The notes below the pieces were generated by a model. The model worked only from the letters and a program-made list of their open reading frames with translations, ran no database searches and was not told the origin of the DNA. Of a DNA stretch of 64,000 bases, positions 42,380 to 54,970 are shown in pieces. Position 1 is the first letter of the stretch. Each line of letters begins with the position of its first letter. The position numbers were made by a program, and so were the translations under genes. Location of the stretch: positions 10,196,001 through 10,260,000 of the forward strand of contig CM077594.1 in assembly GCA_039654915.1 (NCBI GenBank), written 5' to 3'. The stretch comes from Aquilaria yunnanensis (Eukaryota > Streptophyta > Magnoliopsida > Malvales > Thymelaeaceae).

Positions 42380-42790
42380 TTTCCGGTGCAAGCTGACAAA
42401 TATAAAGTACCGGCGGTGAATCTACTACCAGGTGCTTGGTATAATAATCTCAGTAACAAGAAGCCGAAGTCAAAGGTTATTTTATTTTGTTTGTTTTATA
42501 GATAGATTGTAGAAGTAGCGACATAGATTCCGGCGAGGGCCCAATAGGTGGAGCCTACACGGCAATTCTCATCTCACATCCGACGAGAATCTCAGTTTCC
42601 TGTGAGCCCAACCTCTCCAATGCCTGGGCGACACGTGGACGCTGTATTGAGCTGTCGTGAAAAGAACGGTTCGTTGTACAGTGTCACGGTAGCGTGGCCG
42701 GCCAGGTTACGAGCTTCCGGCACTGCCAGCGACCGCTACTGTGTCTGTCACCTGTTTGTCTTCTCATCCTTCTCCGAGTAAATCAAGAAA
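42380..42790. other. GC-rich orphan segment
   Basis: Base composition rises sharply, with CGACACGTGGACG (a CACGTGG G-box) at about 42629 and GTGGCCGGCCAGG. Frames on the plus strand are open for 70-95 codons but resemble no family. It could be a relict promoter or an old captured fragment. Confidence 0.35.
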
Positions 42791-45236
42791 CCTCCGCCAG
42801 CAGACCTTTTCCTGTTTTCTTTTCAAGGAGTAGGAGTAGGGGCACTATTTGGAAAATTGTACTTATTAATATTCGAATTTTACTAATTTGCTTGGTACTT
42901 GAAAAACAAAAAAGAAGTAGACTTGTATTGGAGCTAAATGTTAAATACCATTATCATAAGGTATATTATATCCTAAATTTTTAAGATATGTTGTACCACA
43001 CACTGTTATCATTTTCACAAAAAAATAAATGTTAGAATATTATTTTAAGGTAATATAAATTTAATAATATTTTTTTTACATATTTTATATGTATTCTAAT
43101 TTTACCCATCATAATTTATCAAATATAAATAAAATATATATGATAGAAGATATTTTTTTACTATAAAAAACATAAAAAGCTGTTATATATATAGAATAAA
43201 ATAAATAATACTCAGAAAGAAATTAATTTATTGATATAAAAGAAAAAAATAATACTTTAATAATAATAATGCATTTTATAATACCATTAAATTTTTATGT
43301 TAACTAAAAAAAGTAACAAAAAGAATAAAAATAAATATTTATTTTATGATGTGTGTATTAATTATATTTTAATGTTTTGTATGTTTTATGATATTTTGAT
43401 GTAACATTATCCAAAAAAATATATATCTCACACGCATCCGCAAAAAAATAAAATACTGCAATATGTACATCGCAATATTTACTGTATATGTCATTTTTTT
43501 AAACAAAATATACACAAAAAGTGAGCGGTATGTGAAATACCGAGAAATATCACGGTATATAGTGCGATAAAATAACAAAATGTAAAAACATTTGTATCGC
43601 TTGTCATTTACCTACGGTAAATGATATATCGCGGTATTTAACTCGATGATTGGAACTATCACATTTTCATGTCCATTTCTTAATGGGTTTAATAGTTTTC
43701 TCATTTATGAATTAGAAATGTAAATGGGTTGGATCCTTATTTGGTAACTCGAGCCTAAGTTGGATTTTGGGTTTTTATTTTTAGCTTAGACTTATAGAGT
43801 ATGAGTTTAATTTGAAACTTTTTGAGTTGAAAAATTGACTCAATTCCTCAATGATCAATGAGTCGAGCTCCAGTATAGTTGCACTCGTTCTGTGAGATTA
43901 TCAAGCATAACCAGACGTACGCCAAATAGGATTAGTGATACTAATTCCTCTAAAATTAGACAATGAGTACATATACATCCCTCATGTTTCAAAAATTTTA
44001 ATTACCCCTTTGGAAAGATGACCATTTATATTTGAGAATAATTGTAATTAACCCATAAAATTAGGTCATGCTTACATACAACTCATAAGTTTTGAAAAAT
44101 TACATTTAACCCTATACATTATTGAGCACATCAAACTTTCAAGTTAAACTTGAGTCTAAATTACAGTACTATTTTTTTATCAAATTTGAACTCCAATAAT
44201 ACCATTAACTTATCATATTGAGCTTGAAACTAGTGGGCTTAAACTCAGTCTCACTCAATTACAACACTAATATCAATCTTGAATTATATAACTTCAAAAA
44301 ATAATAAATCGTGCACATGACATGATTCTGCTCTCAAGCTCTTTTATTCAACCATATTTTCATGAAATAGATTTTAAAAATAATGTATGAATGTGGGAAA
44401 CCAAAAATGTTGGTGAAATAAGTAATGAAATAAGTAAATAAGAAAAAAAAAGGAGTAATGAGATTCCAAGAAACGAATGGCCTCCAATAAATGGTGGGAA
44501 ATGGGTGAACATGTGTGCATTGGTTGTGAAGTCTCATCAATTTAAATGGGATTGGGCAGGGGGCTCCCAAGTGACCCGAGCCCATGAAAACACACGGACG
44601 AGCACGAGCGGCGAGTCACCGCCAATTAAATGACCAAATAAAATAAGATGGGTGTGGACGAACAACGGGTGTCCTTATCATATTTTTGTTTTGTTCTCCA
44701 ACTGTTTCTGTCCGATCCAATCATGTCCATTTTGTAGCCTATATGTCTGGTTAAAGCGTCCCTTTCTCCCTGCCACGGACCCCCTTTATAATACTATTTG
44801 TTCGAATGTTTCTTTTCTCATGCCCCACGAAATTATAACCTATGTACTACTGCTTCCTTCCAGTTTTCATTTAATATATGCAATTTTTAAGAAAATTGTT
44901 CCTTTTTTTTTTTTCCTGTGATTTCCCTAAATTATCCTTAACATGTTCTTTGCACAAATTCCAAAAAACTGAAAAAGTAGAGATGATATTAGAAAGGTAT
45001 TTCCGTTTAAATAAATTTACTCCATTCTTCCAAATTTATTTGTAACATTTACTATTCTATAATTAATCTATATTTTTTTATTTTTTATAGTTTAATATAT
45101 AAATAAAAAATTTTCATATATAAATGATAAATAAAAAACTATAATTTTTAAATATATTTTTTCAATTTTTTTTAACAAACAAAAATATGAATAAATTCAA
45201 GTTAAATCATTTAAAGAAGTCAAATGCTTTAAATAA
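42791..45236. other. Intergenic, AT-rich
   Basis: No gene is recognised. Around 43500-43640 phrases such as AAATACCGAGAAATATCACGG and TATCGCGGTATTTAACTCG suggest an old element with weak inverted ends. Confidence 0.4.
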
Positions 45237-45460
45237 CACTTCCTCTGTCTCATTTTCTCCGCTCCATTTAACTTTTAAAAATAGTTTGACATGAATTTAT
45301 TCATATTATTTTTTGTTAGAAAAAAATTTAAAACTATAAGTCTTGATTTATCATTTACATATAAAGGTATTTTATTTATACACTAAAATTTTAAAAATAA
45401 AAAATTATAGATTAATTGTTGAAAAGTGAATGGCACAAAGAGTTTAAAACAGAGGGAGTA
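45237..45460. mobile_element. Stowaway-like MITE
   Basis: The left end ACTTCCTCTGTCTCATTTT and right end AAAACAGAGGGAGTA are inverted and match the CTCCCTCYGTCYCA termini of Stowaway (Tc1/Mariner) MITEs, with a terminal TA at the right. Confidence 0.6.
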
Positions 45461-46670
45461 TGAGATAGAGGGAATAAGTAATAATTTTAAGATATCTAAA
45501 AAAATGAAATAAAAAAAGTGAAGTGGAAGGATTATATGTTATATATCATTTTATTTATTTATTTTTTGTTAGACAGGTGTTGTGATTAAATTTTAATATC
45601 TATATCTCCTTTCGTTTTTCAAATAATTATTATTTTTCATTATCCATTATGGTGTATGCAAAAATCCACTTTGCAATTAATATTATTTTTCATTATCCAT
45701 TTTGAATGCCTAAAGTTTGTACATTAACTTTGGTTTTGAAATCAATCATTTATTTTTTATTTTTATGTATAGCGATTATTTATTAAAATTGTATATCAAT
45801 TGAAATTTGTCACTTTATAAAGCCTGAAAAAGATTTTCATAAAAATAAATGTTTTAAAAAATTAATATTATCTTATTTTTCATTTTTAGAATGAGTAAAA
45901 GAGAAATTATAAAAAATAATTACTTTCTTAAAAATACTACCCCAGAATTTTTTTGGTAGATTCGACGCTAGCTTTGAAGTGACATCAGTTCTACGCAAAA
46001 AAATAAAAAATAAAAAAATACAGTTTTTGTAATGCGAAAAGAACAGATGTTTTTAGTTGGTAATTTAAAATCAATTAAATCTAAATAAGTTGTCCAAGTA
46101 ATTAAAGACGATTGCATATCCAACAATATTGGCTTTCTTGTGACTGTGTAAACTACATAAAACGAATAACAGCGAATTTATTTTGTAACTAAAGTCAACT
46201 TAATATAAAATGACTTATTTTTATTTTTAAATTTTTTTATGAAACCAATTTTATTTTTAAAGTCAATATTATGTTGATATAAAAAATCTATTTGGAATTA
46301 AATTTTCAAAAAATTATTAAATTTTTATGATTTTTTTTTATGTTTAGGCATTAAAAGGGAAATTTTGTAAAAATTCAAGAAAATTTAAGAAAAATATATT
46401 TTCAATGGGTTATCACAACAACATAATATTGTCTTCTAAATAAATTTAGTTCCAGGAAAAAAAATATAAAAATAAAAATAAACTATTTTAAATTAAGTTA
46501 AGTTAAAACGAATTGGCTCTAAAATTATAGATTTAGCAATTTATCAAATGGTTTTCACTTGTTACTACACAGTGAAAATTAAAAAAAAAAGTATAAGCCT
46601 TGCAGTACAGTTTTTTTTTTTTTCAAAACCAATGTATATTTAGATTCAATTAATTGAAAAGCCTATACAA
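45461..46670. other. Intergenic, very AT-rich
   Basis: No gene was seen. A ~45-bp phrase with TTATTTTTCATTATCCAT occurs twice (about 45630 and 45685). Confidence 0.45.
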
Positions 46671-46674
46671 TCCG

Positions 46675-46780
46675 ACACCTACATGAGTTGGTTGAGGTTT
46701 TGGCTACCTAATGCTGAGATCAAAGGTTCAAAGTTTTTCTCCATCCACTTGTATTGAAATGGTAAAGTTCTAATAATAAA
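46675..46780 (+). mobile_element. SINE-like tRNA-derived fragment
   Basis: GAGTTGGTTGAGGTTTTGG is a good A box, and GGTTCAAAGTT (46725) a good B box, 37 bases apart. These are spaced as in plant SINEs. Confidence 0.45.
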
Positions 46781-47054
46781 AATGTCCTCACACCTTTCAA
46801 AATTTGAGAACTGGCCAATTTTCCTCTAACTCCTATAAACTCTTAAATCATTATTTTTAAATATTCTTGAATATAAAAAGAGGAAAAATATACTGTGTGA
46901 GTCTAACAACCAAATGCAACAAATTATGCGTGTCTAACAACTAAATGCAACAGACTATGCGTTTACACGCCACATACGTTATATTTTGGAAATTGGAAAG
47001 AGGCAAAAATATGCAAAAGAATTTTCAACATTCTTTCGAAGTTAAAAAGACACA

Positions 47055-47160
47055 ATAGTGCCCAACTCTCTAGTATAATGACTAATGTTCATAAAGACAT
47101 TTGAGGAGGTTAAGAGTTTGAATTCAGCCTTTACATTTTTGACACAATATTATAAACAAA
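47055..47160 (+). mobile_element. SINE-like tRNA-derived fragment
   Basis: TCTAGTATAATGACTAATG resembles the A box, and AGAGTTTGAATTCAGCC, about 45 bases further, the B box. Confidence 0.4.
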
Positions 47161-47376
47161 TTCAGTTGCACTTCAGGTGTCAAAAAAACTAATATTTTCC
47201 TTTCTTTAATTAATGTAATAATATATTTAATTACAATAATAGTATGCAATAGTATATTCAAAAGACATGGTGAAAATTGTGGTATATTTACCTTTGGTCA
47301 AGCCACGTGGGTGCAAAATTTTTGTTGTAATTGTGCCTAAGGAACAGGAAACGATTTCCTAATTGAGCGATCAGAC

Positions 47377-47522
47377 TTAGGCATCATTTGGTATTAATAT
47401 TCGAGATCAATATTGGAGTTTTGAAAAGTTGTACTTTTAATTTCACTAGTTTAATATTCAGTGTTAGGAAATCATTAAAAAATCTAATACTAATAACAAA
47501 AACTATTTCAAACAGTGCCTTT
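47377..47522. mobile_element. Short MITE-like element
   Basis: AGGCATCATTTGGTAT at the left and ATTTCAAACAGTGCCT at the right are inverted ends around a short AT-rich interior. Confidence 0.4.
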
Positions 47523-47877
47523 AAACGTATATGGTTGAACCCTAGCGATCATCCGAAAGCGCGTAGCAACAACGAACCTCTAGCCTATAGCAGCTAACAA
47601 AGCTGGCGGGGAAATTCCAAACCAGGACTTGAAAGATGTTGAAATTGTTGGGGCAACATTATTCAGGGGAATAAAATCACTCACGGATTCGCTTTTGTTC
47701 CTTTGCTGCTTCGGACGGGACCGACGTTGGCATTCTCGTGAACTGTTTCCAACGCTTAATCGAGCCAAACCCAAAGTCACTCTCAAGCTGCCCCTGCCAG
47801 CCGAACACTTTGTCTTATGTTTCCCTTCCTTCCAATCATCCTATTAACTTGTCCTTAATCACCATGTCACCATCTAA
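47523..47877. other. GC-richer segment left of the foldback element
   Basis: This segment is less AT-rich than its surroundings, with open frames of about 70 codons on both strands. No domain was recognised. It may be a relict exon or old element sequence. Confidence 0.3.
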
Positions 47878-47886
47878 ATGCTCTCA
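47878..47886. repeat. 9-bp target duplication of the foldback element, left
   Basis: ATGCTCTCA is repeated exactly at 51157-51165. Confidence 0.8.
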
Positions 47887-48989
47887 TCGGAACTTTCTAC
47901 AATACCCATCTCCGAAAAGGGGATATCCATGGCCCCCCAATCTTGATCGTTGATCTTGATTTGCAAGAGAAAAGAGAAACAGGCTGACTGGGGTAACAGG
48001 TGAGGGAGGGAAAAGAAAAAAAAGTGATAAAAAATTTTAAAATGTATAAATATTTCTAAAAAGTAAAAAAAAAAAAAAATTAAAAACAAAATTTTTTTTA
48101 AAAAGTGATTAAATGTAAAAAAAAAAGTGATAAATGTTAAAAATTTGGTAAATATTTTTAAAAAGCTATTAAGAACTGAAAAAGTGATCAATAATCCTAA
48201 AATGCAATAAAAAAATTTAAAAAATGATTAAATAAAAAAAAGTGATAAAAATTACAAAAGTGAAATATTTTTTAAAAAAAGTGATTAAACTAAAAAAACC
48301 AAATAAATATTAAAAAATTGATTAAATAAAAAAAAGCAAATAAATTTTCTCAAGTCACATATTAAATACAAAAAAAGCAAATTTCGCTTTGTTTCTAATT
48401 TTATTCATTTTTTTTAATTTTAATCATTTTTTTAATTTTTAATCACTTTTTTAAATGTTTTATTGCTTTTTTTTTTTGTTTTCAAACGCTTTTTTTTATC
48501 TTTTTTTTTTAAAAATTTTTTTCATATTTAATAACATTTTTTATATTTGATCGCTTTTAAAAAATTTTTTTTCACTTTCCTAATTAGTAATCGCTATGTT
48601 TTCTAATTTTAATCACTTTTTTTTAAACTATTTTTTTATTTTTAATCACTTTTTCTTATTTTTTAATAGTTTTTTTATTATTTTATCAGTTTTTTTTAGG
48701 GTTTTTATTTAATCAATTTTTTTTGTTTTAATTGCTTTTTATTTATTTAATTGATTTTCTAAAAAAATGTTTGCTTTTTTTAGTTTTTTTATTGCTTTTT
48801 TTATTTAATCAATTTTTTAAATTATTTATTGCAATTAAAAATTATTTATCACTTTTTCAGTTTTTATTTGCCTTTTAAAAATATTTACCAATTTTTAACA
48901 TTTATCACATTTCCTTTATTTTATCACATTTTTTAAAAAAATTTATCATTTTTTTTTTACAGTTAATTGTTTTTTCTTACATTTTATCG
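47887..48989 (+). repeat. Left inverted arm of the foldback element
   Basis: From 48010 to about 48385 the arm is A-rich, with AAAAAGTGATTAAA and AAGTGATAAA words. It switches to their complements (TTTAATCACTTTTT) around GCAAATTTCGCTTTGTTTC, so the arm is itself partly palindromic. Confidence 0.85.
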
Positions 48990-50036
48990 CTGAAGTTACC
49001 TTCGGTGTGACCGGGTCACTTTGAAGGTAACCTAAAAATGTGACTAGGTCACCTCGAAGGTACCTTCACTGTGACCGGGTCACATTGAAGGTAACCTAAA
49101 AATGTGACCGGGTTACCTCGAATGTACATTCGTTGTGACCGGGTCACATTTTCACATTGAAGGTAACCTAAAAATGTGACCGGGTCACCTTGAAGGTACC
49201 TTCGTTGTGACCGGGTCACAACGAAGGTAACCTAAAAATGTGACCGGGTCACATGGAAGGTACCTTCATTGTGACCGGTTCACGTTGAAAGTAACCTAAA
49301 AATGTGACCTGGTCACCTAGAAGGTACATTCGCTGTGACCGGGTCACTTTGAAGGTAACCTAAAAATGTGACCGGGTCACTTGGAAGGTACCTTCGTTGT
49401 GGTCGGGTCACTTTGAAGGTAACCTAAAAATGTGACCGGGTCACGTCGAAGGTACCTTCGTTGTGACCGGGTCACTTTAAAGGTAACCTAAAAATGTGAC
49501 CGGGTCACGTCGAGGGTCACTTTGAAGGTAACCTAAAAATGTGACCGGGTCACGTCGAAAGTACCTTCGTTGTGACCGGATCACTTTGAAGGTAACCTAA
49601 GAATGTGACCGGGTCACCTCGAAGGTACCTTCATTATGACCGGGTCACTTTTAAGGTAACCTAAAAATGTGACCGGGTCACGTCGAAGGTACCTTAGTTG
49701 TGACCGGGTCACTTTGAAGGTTACCTTCAAGGTGACCCGGTCACATTTTTAGGTTACCTTCGTTGTGACCGGGTCATTTTAAAGGTTACCTTCAAAGTGA
49801 CCCGGTCACAACGAAGGTACATTCAAGGTGACCCGGTTACATTTTAGGTTATCTTCAAAATGACCCGGTCACAACGAAGCCGGTCACATTTTTAGGTTAC
49901 CTTCAATGTGACCCGGTCACAGCGAAGGTACCTTCAAGGTGACCCGGTAACATTTTTAGGTTACCTTCAATGTGACCCGGTCACATTTTTAGGTTATCTT
50001 CAAAGTTACCTGATCACAACGAAGGTAACTTCAACG
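48990..50036. repeat. Central GTGACCGGGTCAC array
   Basis: About thirty copies of the odd palindrome GTGACC-G-GGTCAC alternate with two spacers, TTTGAAGGTAACCTAAAAAT and CTCGAAGGTACCTTCGTT, the latter containing the perfect palindrome GAAGGTACCTTC. Orientation flips near 49721, after which the units run as the reverse complement. The outer borders, GCTGAAGTTACCTTC and GAAGGTAACTTCAACG, are inverted as well. Confidence 0.95.
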
Positions 50037-51156
50037 ATAAAATGTAAGAAAAAATGATTAAATGTAAAAAAAAAAATGATTAAATTTTAAAAAAAGGTGA
50101 TTAAATGTATAAAAAAGCGATAAAATTAAGAAAATGTGATAAATGTTAAAAAATTGGTAAATATTTTTAAAACGCTAATAAAAACTGAAAAAGTGATAAA
50201 TAATTTTAAAATGTAATAAATAATTTAAAAAATTGATTAAATAAAAAAAGCGATAAAAAATCTAAAAAAAGCAAACATTTTTTTAGAAAATCAATTAAAT
50301 AAATAAAAAGGGATTAAAACTACAAAAATTGATTAAATAAAAACCCTAAGGAAAAGTGATAAAATAATAAAAAAAAGCTATTAAAAATAAGAAAAAGTGA
50401 TTAAAAATAAAAAAATATTTTAAAAAAAAAGTAATTAAGATTAGAAAACATAGCGATTACTAATTGGGAAAGTGAAAAAACAAATTTTGAAAAGCGATGA
50501 AATATAAAAAATGTTATTAAATATGAAAAAAATAAAAAAAGTGATAAAAAAGTAAAAAAAGTGTTTGGGAAAAAAAAGCGTTTGAAAACAAAAAAAAGCG
50601 ATAAAACATTAAAAAAAGTGATTAAAAATAAAAAAAATGATTAAAATTTAAAAAAGTGAATAAAATTAGAAACAAAGCGAAATTTTGCTTTTTTTTGTAT
50701 TTAATATGTGAATTGAGAAAATTTATTTGCTTTTTTTGTATTTAATTAATTTTTTAATATTTATTTACTTTTTTTAGTTTAATCGCTTTTTTAAAAAAAT
50801 ATTTCACTTTTTAAATTTTTATCATTTTTTTTATTTAATCATTTTTTAAATTTATTTATTTCATTTTAGAATTATTTATCACTTTTTTGGTTTTTAATAG
50901 CTTTTTAAAAATATTTACCAATTTTTTAACATTTATCATTTTTTTTTAAATTTAATCACTTTTTAAAAAAAATTATTTTTACTTTTTATAAATATTTATT
51001 GGATTTTAAAATTTTTTATCATTTTTTTTTCTTTTCCCTCCCTCAGCTGTTACCCTAGTTAGCCGGTTTATCATTTCTCTCGTAAACCAAAATCAACGGT
51101 CAAGATTGAGGGGGCATGGGTACCCCCTTTTCGGGGGTGGGTATTGTAGAAAGTTC
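50037..51156 (-). repeat. Right inverted arm of the foldback element
   Basis: Near mirror image of 47887-48989 with small indels in the A and T runs. Confidence 0.85.
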
Positions 51157-51165
51157 ATGCTCTCA
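51157..51165. repeat. 9-bp target duplication of the foldback element, right
   Basis: ATGCTCTCA, as at 47878-47886. Confidence 0.8.
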
Positions 51166-51168
51166 CCA

Positions 51169-51339
51169 ACCTAAAACTTTTGCTTCATTTATTTTTGACA
51201 ATTAATCTATAATTTTTTATTTTTAATATGTTAATATATAAATAAAAAATTATTATATATTAATGATAATATAAATAAATTTAAGTCAAAATACAACAAA
51301 AAGATAAATAGAGTAAAAGTTTTGGGATGGAGGGAGTAA
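51169..51339. mobile_element. Stowaway-like MITE, left end incomplete
   Basis: The right end TTTTGGGATGGAGGGAGTA fits the Stowaway terminus. The left side CCTAAAACTTTTGCTTCATT is its inverted partner but lacks the CTCCCTCC end. It directly abuts the foldback element. Confidence 0.5.
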
Positions 51340-54290
51340 TTACCTAACTACTACTTAATTGTAATTGCTACTGTATATGTATATCTAGTAGTCCAAATTA
51401 CTACTCGACAACACATATGCTTGTATAGTGATCATTCTTGTTTTCATCTCCAAACCTTGCTAAGAGCCTGGAGAAGGTCTGCGTGCATTTTTTTGTATCA
51501 TAATATTCTTTTTTTTTAATCCTAAAGTAATAATATGTTAGCGGTAAATAGCAATAAGAAATGGAGCAAACGTGAACAAAATAAAACTATATACATATTC
51601 AACATGAAACACAACCGTATCAAGTACTCCCCCGTACAACATTATTTGCACCATTTTCTATTTTGTTCAATTTCTTTTTCTTTGGGCATAATTTATATGC
51701 TTCTTTGTCCTAAAACTATTATAACATATTCTATCTTAGATAGTCTGAAATCATTGCAATATTTTTAAATTACTTTATCATACTACTATTCAAGTAATCA
51801 TTTCAATATTAATTTTTTTTTTACTTTCACGATTTATGAATAAAAAATAAAGAGCGAAAACGAAACCACACATAAACTTTCTCCATTTATTAGGGTGTCC
51901 CCAATTATTTTAATCTACTACCCTCATTTTAAAATTACAATATTAGTCTCTAATTTCAGAAAATCTACAAGTTGATACATATAGTTTTTTTAAGGTTTTA
52001 GTTTAGTCCTTATATTATTAATACCAAAACTTTGATAAAGCTTTTAAGTAACTAAAAGTTGAAAATGGAAGTTTAGTTATTGACATTTTTCATGCTTGAA
52101 AACTGGAAAAAAAATTCACACCTTAATATTTGCATAAAATTCAAATATTTCAAATAATAAGGTATGGATGAAATATTTGCTAATCCTTCCCTCAAAAGTT
52201 GCTTTAGCTTGATCAAGATACTACATATAAGTATTTGGATATTTGAGTATTACATCATTAGTCTCCAACATTTTTCATTTGTCCTATACGGGTCTCTAGC
52301 CTAAATTTTGTATTAATAAAAGCCCCAAACTATTGAAATCTTGTTCTAATTGAAGCCCTTTCTTTACTTTTACAGTTAAAATTAATAGAATCTAAACAAA
52401 AAGGAGCACAACTTCGAGAGTCTTGGTTTTAGAGAGAGAACGTAGATTGAGAAAAATAAAATCATAAAAAAGGTGAAAAATAAGAGAGTTAGGGAAATCA
52501 GTAGTATCGTTGAGACGAAGACGATGAGAGAAATCTAATTGGGAAGAAATGACCTCGACTAGAAGAAGATTTTGGAAGTTGGAGACTTTACTAGAACCAA
52601 TATAGGATAAATAAAAAAATGGGAACTAGTGCTGCAATTTATCCTTAGGTTTGTTTCTTAATTTATTCGAAAAAAAAATATACAAGTAGTGGGCTGTTTT
52701 GTCGAAATTGTCCTCCTGTTATGCAAACAATTACAAAGACAAAATCCTAATCCCAAGAGCAAAAAATCAGGGAGAAACACACTTACCAGCGAGCGGTTCG
52801 CGGCGTTGACTAATGAACATGGAACATTGAACATGGTTTAGTTGTGTTTTGAAGTTTAAACCCGTCATTAGATTAAGCCTCTCCTTTAGATTAAATTAGA
52901 TGGTTAATTGACTGATCATGGTCATGCCCGAAGAGTTAGGCCCTCGGAGTCGGACTAGACGATCCACTTAATTTCATTTCACCCCTTGATTTCAGAGATT
53001 TTCCTGAAATTCGTGATATTTACTCCATATATTTTCTCAACATATCGCAATAATTTCAGACAAAGTTCATAACATTATTAACATTTCCACTATCTTCAAA
53101 GTTTTTGTTTTATCAAATATAATTACGGCATTATTTTACCTTGCATTTTTTTTGTAAAAGATTTCTTGATATTTTTTTTGCTTGTATATATGCACTGAGA
53201 ACTCATTTTTTTCTTAAATATATGCGATAAAGTGTACTATATCGATAAAAGAAATATGTGCAAGGTGATTAATTAGAGATGTTACCTTGGTAGTGTGCCG
53301 ATTGGTCGTCAATTAAGCCCATTGAATAGCCACTGTGGCTCTTAGGTTATCCTATTTTTCTTAGTTTTTATTTCCTTTCTTATTATATAAAAAAATATGT
53401 TGATTAAATTCCTTATTTGTAGTTTTTCCTCAAATTTGGATGGTTCGTTGCTGATTTTTAGGCGGACAAGTTTATTGTCACTTGCCTGTCTGTCGCGTGG
53501 GATACACTTGTTAGTCAACCGATGCCGACTCGCTTCCCACTTGACTTGTAGTTTAGGTTTTCCGGAGAAATTAATTGATGCCGACGAAAAATAAAAACCA
53601 ACAATATTCATTTTTCAATCCAACAGTTCTAAGCGATATCGAAGCAGAAAAAGAAAAAAAGAAAAAATAGATAATTCATTCTAAAATATACTTTTTTTTT
53701 CAACTCTTTTTACATAGATAAGAAAATTCAATTTTTTTGAAAGAATATTTTAAAATGCATTTTTGGTTTCCAGACATAACATAGAGATTTATTAAAAGGT
53801 GTTTTCTATGTGATTAAATTGTATTTTTTTTCAAATGATGATTAGATTGTGTTTAATTTGAGATGTAGCTGAAAAAGAAAAATCAGCCTTAGTACGTTTA
53901 TTAACAAAACAAAGCGAATTCATTTTTGTTAGATGAAATGAAAGTCAGAATCTATTAATTTTTTATTTTTTCATCAGAGGAAAGTCAGAATCTTTTTGTT
54001 TTCCCCCAAAATATCCAAGTTAAAATCACGGTTGTACTACCTATGTAGAAAAGAATAATTTTTTCTATTTTAAAAACAACAACACTCCCATCAAAATATA
54101 TTTTCTCTTGTCTCGAAAACATTAATTTAAATCTCTAAAAAAGAGATTGTACAGTTTTGTAGGTGATGAAAGGTAAAATCCAAAAGAGAAGAAAAGAAAA
54201 GGGCAAATCAATCACCTGAATTGTCTTTCATCTTGGACTCTTACCGATTCATAACCATCGATAAAATTAAAACCACTCCTCTCTCACATC
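51340..54290. other. Intergenic, AT-rich
   Basis: No gene is recognised. Small open frames near 51535 and 53342-53611 have no family resemblance. Two TGTCTC words (54109-54114 and 54294-54299) precede the ARF leader; they match the auxin response element, but six-base matches are common by chance. Confidence 0.4.
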
Positions 54291-54713
54291 TCCTGTCTCT
54301 CTGTACAACCACAGTCTCTGGTCGGCAGCCAGGCAAATCTCTCTCTCTCTTTCCTTTGCTTGCTTAAAGCCTCTCACTCTTCACTAGTCAGCGTCCTAAG
54401 TCCTAACTCTTCCTTCAAAGGCTTTCCCAGTTCACTCGCTTTTCCTGGCTTCTCTCCTACCCTTTTTCTCTCTTCCCCGTCTTCTCCAAATCAAGCATAT
54501 CTTCCAATTCAAGGGTTCAGATGAACTCTCTCTGTTCCCATCTGCCTCTCTCCTTTCTGTGGTTGGGGTTTCCCACTCTAGCTTTCTGACACATTTTCCA
54601 GTTCCTTCACCCTCTCTCTGATCTTTTCTTGCGCGAAAATTGGTTGGCATTCCTTCATTGTTCTGTTGGTGGTCCTCTTCGTTTTCCCGGATAGACTTGC
54701 CCTTTAGTGAAAG

Positions 54714-54919
54714 GTAAGATTTTTTACTCCTTCCTCTCAGTAGCTATTTATAGAAATTTCATCTGTGAAGAAGCCATACGGAAATTTTTCTCTCTTTATT
54801 GCATCCTATGGTTGGCTGAGTTTATCTTAATGGTTGTAGTTGCAGAGATATTGATTCCAAATTTTGTTTTATTGATTGCCCTCATCTGAATAGGTTTTCA
54901 ATTTTCATGTGGTTAGCAG
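54714..54919 (+). other. Probable 5'-UTR intron of the ARF gene
   Basis: GAAAG|GTAAGAT gives a strong donor and TGGTTAGCAG|AATC an acceptor, with T-rich sequence between. The pyrimidine-rich stretch 54290-54700 (CT repeats) would be the first leader exon. Confidence 0.6.
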
Positions 54920-54970
54920 AATCTTAACTGAGCAACACAAAAGGAGAGAGCTTTCACCCCAAATTGCATA

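Larger units (their letters stand above)
47887..51156. mobile_element. 3.27-kb foldback element
   Basis: The outer 120 bp at both ends are inverted repeats: GAACTTTCTACAATACCC at 47890 answers GGGTATTGTAGAAAGTTC ending at 51156, and AGGTGAGGGAGGGAAAAG answers CTTTTCCCTCCCTCAGC. Inside are AT-rich arms of about 1 kb in inverse order (A-rich then T-rich), then the central GTGACC array. A 9-bp duplication, ATGCTCTCA, flanks the element. Long inverted ends with 9-bp duplications are the mark of Mutator-like elements, including TIR-MULE and foldback forms. No transposase is visible, so it is non-autonomous. Confidence 0.85.

Noticed and set aside
47580..47847. Overlapping ~70-codon frames left of the foldback element
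   Set aside because: Both strands are open and neither resembles a known protein; kept only as an unexplained GC-richer stretch.
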